NCBI GenBank assembly: GCA_002695115.1
Contig: NZOA01000075.1
Location: forward strand, 1-8,593
Origin: Planctomycetota bacterium
GTDB lineage: Bacteria > Planctomycetota > UBA8108
Direction: 5' to 3'
DNA length: 8,593 nucleotides
In this document: positions 6,571 to 8,593 of the stretch, in pieces
Position numbering within the stretch: position 1 is the first letter of the stretch
How the letters are laid out: each line of letters starts with the position of its first letter
Notes under the pieces: model-generated
Database searches by the model: none
Told to the model about the DNA's origin: nothing
What the model saw: only the letters and a program-made list of their open reading frames with translations
Made by a program: the position numbers and the translations under genes

Positions 6571-7752
6571 TTATATCTTGCGGTTGTCGCGGGAGGGGTC
6601 CTCATCGACCACCGGCAGAGATTCGAAGGCCGCCCGAAGCGGGATCTTCCGCACCCGCTCCTGCACCCGGCTGTAGCGCGGGTAGATTCCATCGAAGACT
6701 CCCTTCAGCGAGAGCATCTTCGATTGCGTGCGTCCGTAGGTAAGCACCAGCTCGAGCTTGCCCTCGTAGCTGAAGTCGCCGGGTCCTTCGTCGGTAAGTT
6801 TGATCTTGCCGCTGAGAAGGGCGAAGCGTGTTTCTTCGTTCGAGCCCGCGGGTTCGAACGTCAGGGCGCCCTCGACCTTGCTGATCTGGTAGACCAGCTT
6901 GGTTTGCTGGCTCGTTCGTTCCATCACGCCGGGGGGATAGACCTGCGACAGCCACTTCTTCAGCACGGAAGCATCCACGGCGCGCTTCTTGCGAGGGTAC
7001 TCGAGCGGCTTCCAGTCCGCCTTTTCAAGCGCGATGGCTTCGACGACCGGGGCACGATAGGCCTTCATGCGGTCATCGAGGAGCTGAACAAAGACACGGA
7101 TGCCCGGCTTCTCAAGATCGGGAAGCACCAGCGGGTGTTTCTTTTCCCGTATCTCCTTAAGATCTATTCCAAGGAGAGCTATCTGCAATTCTCTCACTGT
7201 GTAGTCGCCGAGAGATTCACGCTTCTGTCCGCCTCTAAACCCCTGGGGTTTAATGCGGCGAAAACCGTCGAACCAGTGAACGAGCTTGCCACTGGAGTCG
7301 AGGACGGCGAGGTCGACATTGCTCTGCTTGTTTTTGGCTCGCCGGTCCTTGAATTTCTGGCGCCACACTTCCCTGATGGGGTCTGGGATGTCACGGTCAT
7401 CGCGGTGACCGTACCAGGAGGCGGCGATGAAGGGGCGGAGTGTGCGAACCACCTCCGGGTCGATGAGCGAGGTCCCCCGGACCTGAGTGGCTGTAGCTCA
7501 GCAGTGCCCCGAGGTGAGATCTCCGTATTGCGCGTGGATGATAACGAGGAAGACCGGCCGCTTTTCACGCCGCGCTCTTTTCTGCGCCTCCTCGAGCGAG
7601 GGGGCCCAGTCGATCTGGTACATGGCCAGATCGTCCGCTTGCGGACGGAAGTCCTCGTAGCGATCGAGTACGGACTTCACTGCGCTGTCTTGCGCCAATG
7701 CGAGAGTCGCCGTGAGCAGTAGCAGCGCCAGGACGCTCAGGATTCTTTTCAT
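6571..7752 (-). CDS. Predicted selenoprotein: exported thioredoxin-like protein with in-frame UGA (Sec85)
   Basis: The reading frame runs from ATG 7752 to TAA 6571 with one internal TGA at 7500-7498, giving 393 residues if UGA is read as selenocysteine. It begins with a signal peptide (MKRILSVLALLLL, cleavage after ALA, residue 20), so the protein acts in the periplasm or outside. Residues ~49-72 (W..SLEEAQKRARREKRPVFLVII) match the start of thioredoxin-like domains of the Thioredoxin_7 kind. The expected redox site is GHC-U (Cys84-Sec85), followed by ATATQVRG and LIDPEVVRTL (96-105). NVDLAVLDSSGKLVHWFDGF (145-164) looks like the thioredoxin beta-hairpin. Residues ~185-393 form a basic, partly beta-rich domain I do not recognise. 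The apparent downstream start at 7452 is a GTG inside EVVRTLR with no properly spaced ribosome site, so the two halves are best read as one protein. A SECIS-like hairpin follows the UGA. Alternatives: nonsense-mutated pseudogene or assembly error. TGA is an ordinary stop in two neighbouring genes, so wholesale recoding is unlikely. Confidence 0.78.
7464..7500 (-). promoter_or_regulatory. Candidate bacterial SECIS element for UGA recoding
   Basis: In the mRNA, UGAGC (7500-7496, including the UGA) can pair with GCUCA (7468-7464). AGGUCC (7484-7479) pairs perfectly with GGACCU (7475-7470) around the loop GGG (7478-7476). The two stems are joined by an asymmetric internal loop of 11 nt on one side and 1 nt on the other. 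Nineteen nt separate the UGA from the apical loop, and the loop starts with G. Published bacterial SECIS models require a short apical stem-loop roughly 16-37 nt after UGA with G in the first two loop positions, so it fits. A 5-bp inner stem with loop CGGGG is an equivalent fold. Its partner would be SelB with Sec-tRNA, not encoded here. Confidence 0.68.
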
Positions 7753-7756
7753 TTGT

Positions 7757-7763
7757 CTTCCCT
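7757..7763 (-). promoter_or_regulatory. Ribosome-binding site that fixes the selenoprotein start
   Basis: AGGGAAG on the minus strand (7763-7757) precedes ATG 7752; its AGGGA core ends 6 nt before the start. This selects 7752 over the in-frame upstream start 7845, whose extra residues are not signal-peptide-like. Confidence 0.65.
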
Positions 7764-7885
7764 GGGATAAAACCAATGGTTCACGGTCACAGGATCGAAC
7801 ATAGCCCAGTAGTGTAAACATCTCAGAGCCGTCGCGGTTGCGCAAATTCTTTCGGCGCGCTCCGGTTTGAAAGGGCGAGCCGGGG

Positions 7886-8593
7886 TTATTTCCTTATCGG
7901 CGTGCTGCGGCCGGATTTTTTGTACTCCTCGAGCTTCGTCTTCAACTCCTTGATGATCTCGGGATTTTTGAAGTAGAGGTTGGTGGTCTCGCCGGGGTCG
8001 TTGTCGAGGTTGTAGAGCTGGGCGGGTGCCTTTGGGGCTTTTTCGACCAGGGCGTATTGCTTCATGCCCCAGCGGCCTCCGCGGCCGTAGTTGTTGCCGC
8101 CTGAGCCCTTGTGGTCGAGGTATTTCCACGGGCCGCGGCGAATTGCCAGCGCCAGGGTGATGGTCTGGTGCAGGGTGTACTGGCGCACGGGCTTGCCGTC
8201 GTCGGTTCCCAGCAGGGCGGGGAGGAAATTGTAGCTGTCCTCGGCGGCATTGTTCGGCAGGTCCGCCTCGACGATCGCCGCGCAGGTGGCAACGAGATCG
8301 GTCAGGCAGATCGTCTGCTTCGAGGTCGAGCCCGGCTTGATCTTTCCCGGCCAGCGCGCGATGAAGGGCACCCGGTGACCTCCTTCCCAATTGTCGCGCT
8401 TGACGCCGCGCCAGGGACGGGCTCCGTCGTGCTTGTGATCGTGACGCATCGACAGGACCGTCGGCACCTCGGGGCCGTTGTCGCTGGAGAACATCACCAG
8501 GGTGTTTTCGGCAAGGCCGTGTTTTTCGAGCGCCTTGAGGAGTTCTCCCACCACGTAGTCGAGTTCGAAGATGAAATCTCCATGGGGGCCGGC
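7886..8593 (-). CDS. Sulfatase (S1, formylglycine-dependent family), C-terminal part only
   Basis: Sulfatases of this family hydrolyse sulfate esters, often on polysaccharides, and are usually exported. The visible 235 residues run in frame from the right edge to TAA 7886. Residues numbered from the edge: VMFSSDNGPE (33-42) holds the Asp-Asn pair that binds calcium; RGVKRDNWEGGHRVPFIARWPG (62-83) holds the conserved Lys65 and the EGG-x-RVP signature; DLVATCAAI and LPNNAAEDSYNFLPAL mark the transition to the C-terminal subdomain; QLYNLDNDPGETTNL is the family's usual C-terminal block. The N-terminal half, with the CxPxR formylglycine site and signal peptide, is outside the window, so activity cannot be judged. 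The GTG at 8554 is an internal Val, not a start. The selenoprotein gene follows 133 bp downstream on the same strand with no clear terminator between, so co-transcription is possible. Confidence 0.93.
   Translation of the reverse strand, partial: AGPHGDFIFELDYVVGELLKALEKHGLAENTLVMFSSDNGPEVPTVLSMRHDHKHDGARPWRGVKRDNWEGGHRVPFIARWPGKIKPGSTSKQTICLTDLVATCAAIVEADLPNNAAEDSYNFLPALLGTDDGKPVRQYTLHQTITLALAIRRGPWKYLDHKGSGGNNYGRGGRWGMKQYALVEKAPKAPAQLYNLDNDPGETTNLYFKNPEIIKELKTKLEEYKKSGRSTPIRK

Noticed and set aside
6571..7452. Independent 293-residue gene starting at 7452
   Set aside because: The start is a GTG inside EVVRTLR, the GGAG before it has no spacing, and coding character continues upstream in the same frame across the UGA.
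7498..7500. Genome-wide UGA reassignment (alternative genetic code)
   Set aside because: TGA ends the esterase (4019) and amidohydrolase (6549) in normal positions, so UGA still works as a stop here.
6724..7722. Plus-strand open frame of 332 codons antisense to the selenoprotein
   Set aside because: It is codon-aligned with the minus-strand gene and so is a GC-driven shadow. It has no ribosome site or recognisable domain, while the minus strand has a signal peptide and thioredoxin features.

Overview
The window is GC-rich bacterial DNA with compact genes on both strands. A formylglycine-type (S1) sulfatase, a heparinase-like polysaccharide lyase, a secreted esterase and an exported amidohydrolase lie side by side. 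That mix is typical of the Planctomycetota/Verrucomicrobiota/Lentisphaerota group, but this assignment is inferred from gene content only; no rRNA or other taxonomic marker is present.

Layout: (1) 1-1492, minus strand: a RhlE-type DEAD-box RNA helicase whose basic C-terminal tail is built from near-identical 60-bp tandem repeats and runs off the left edge. (2) 1493-1891: a gene-poor stretch with a candidate helicase promoter, a palindrome and inverted repeats. (3) 1892-4003, plus: secreted heparinase II/III-like protein. (4) 4019-4981, minus: secreted alpha/beta-hydrolase, convergent with the lyase. (5) 4982-5178: divergent promoter region. (6) 5179-6549, plus: lipoprotein with a complete amidohydrolase metal site. 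(7) 6571-7752, minus: exported thioredoxin-like protein whose reading frame is crossed by one in-frame UGA at codon 85. (8) 7886-8593, minus: C-terminal part of a sulfatase that runs off the right edge.

The main discovery candidate is region 7. A single frame with a signal peptide and a good ribosome-binding site is interrupted by UGA immediately after a cysteine (Cys84-UGA85), then continues in the same frame for 308 more residues to a UAA stop. A hairpin begins at the UGA itself, and its apical loop lies 19 nt downstream and starts with G, which fits the bacterial SECIS pattern. The best reading is a selenoprotein of about 393 residues with a vicinal Cys-Sec pair. Conventional gene callers would split it into a short fragment and a falsely started 293-residue protein.

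Functionally, the lyase, esterase, amidohydrolase and sulfatase are all exported or belong to exported families. Together they could work on sulfated or acylated polysaccharide outside the cytoplasm. The Sec protein sits downstream of the sulfatase on the same strand and may be co-transcribed with it. The helicase looks like unrelated RNA-metabolism housekeeping.
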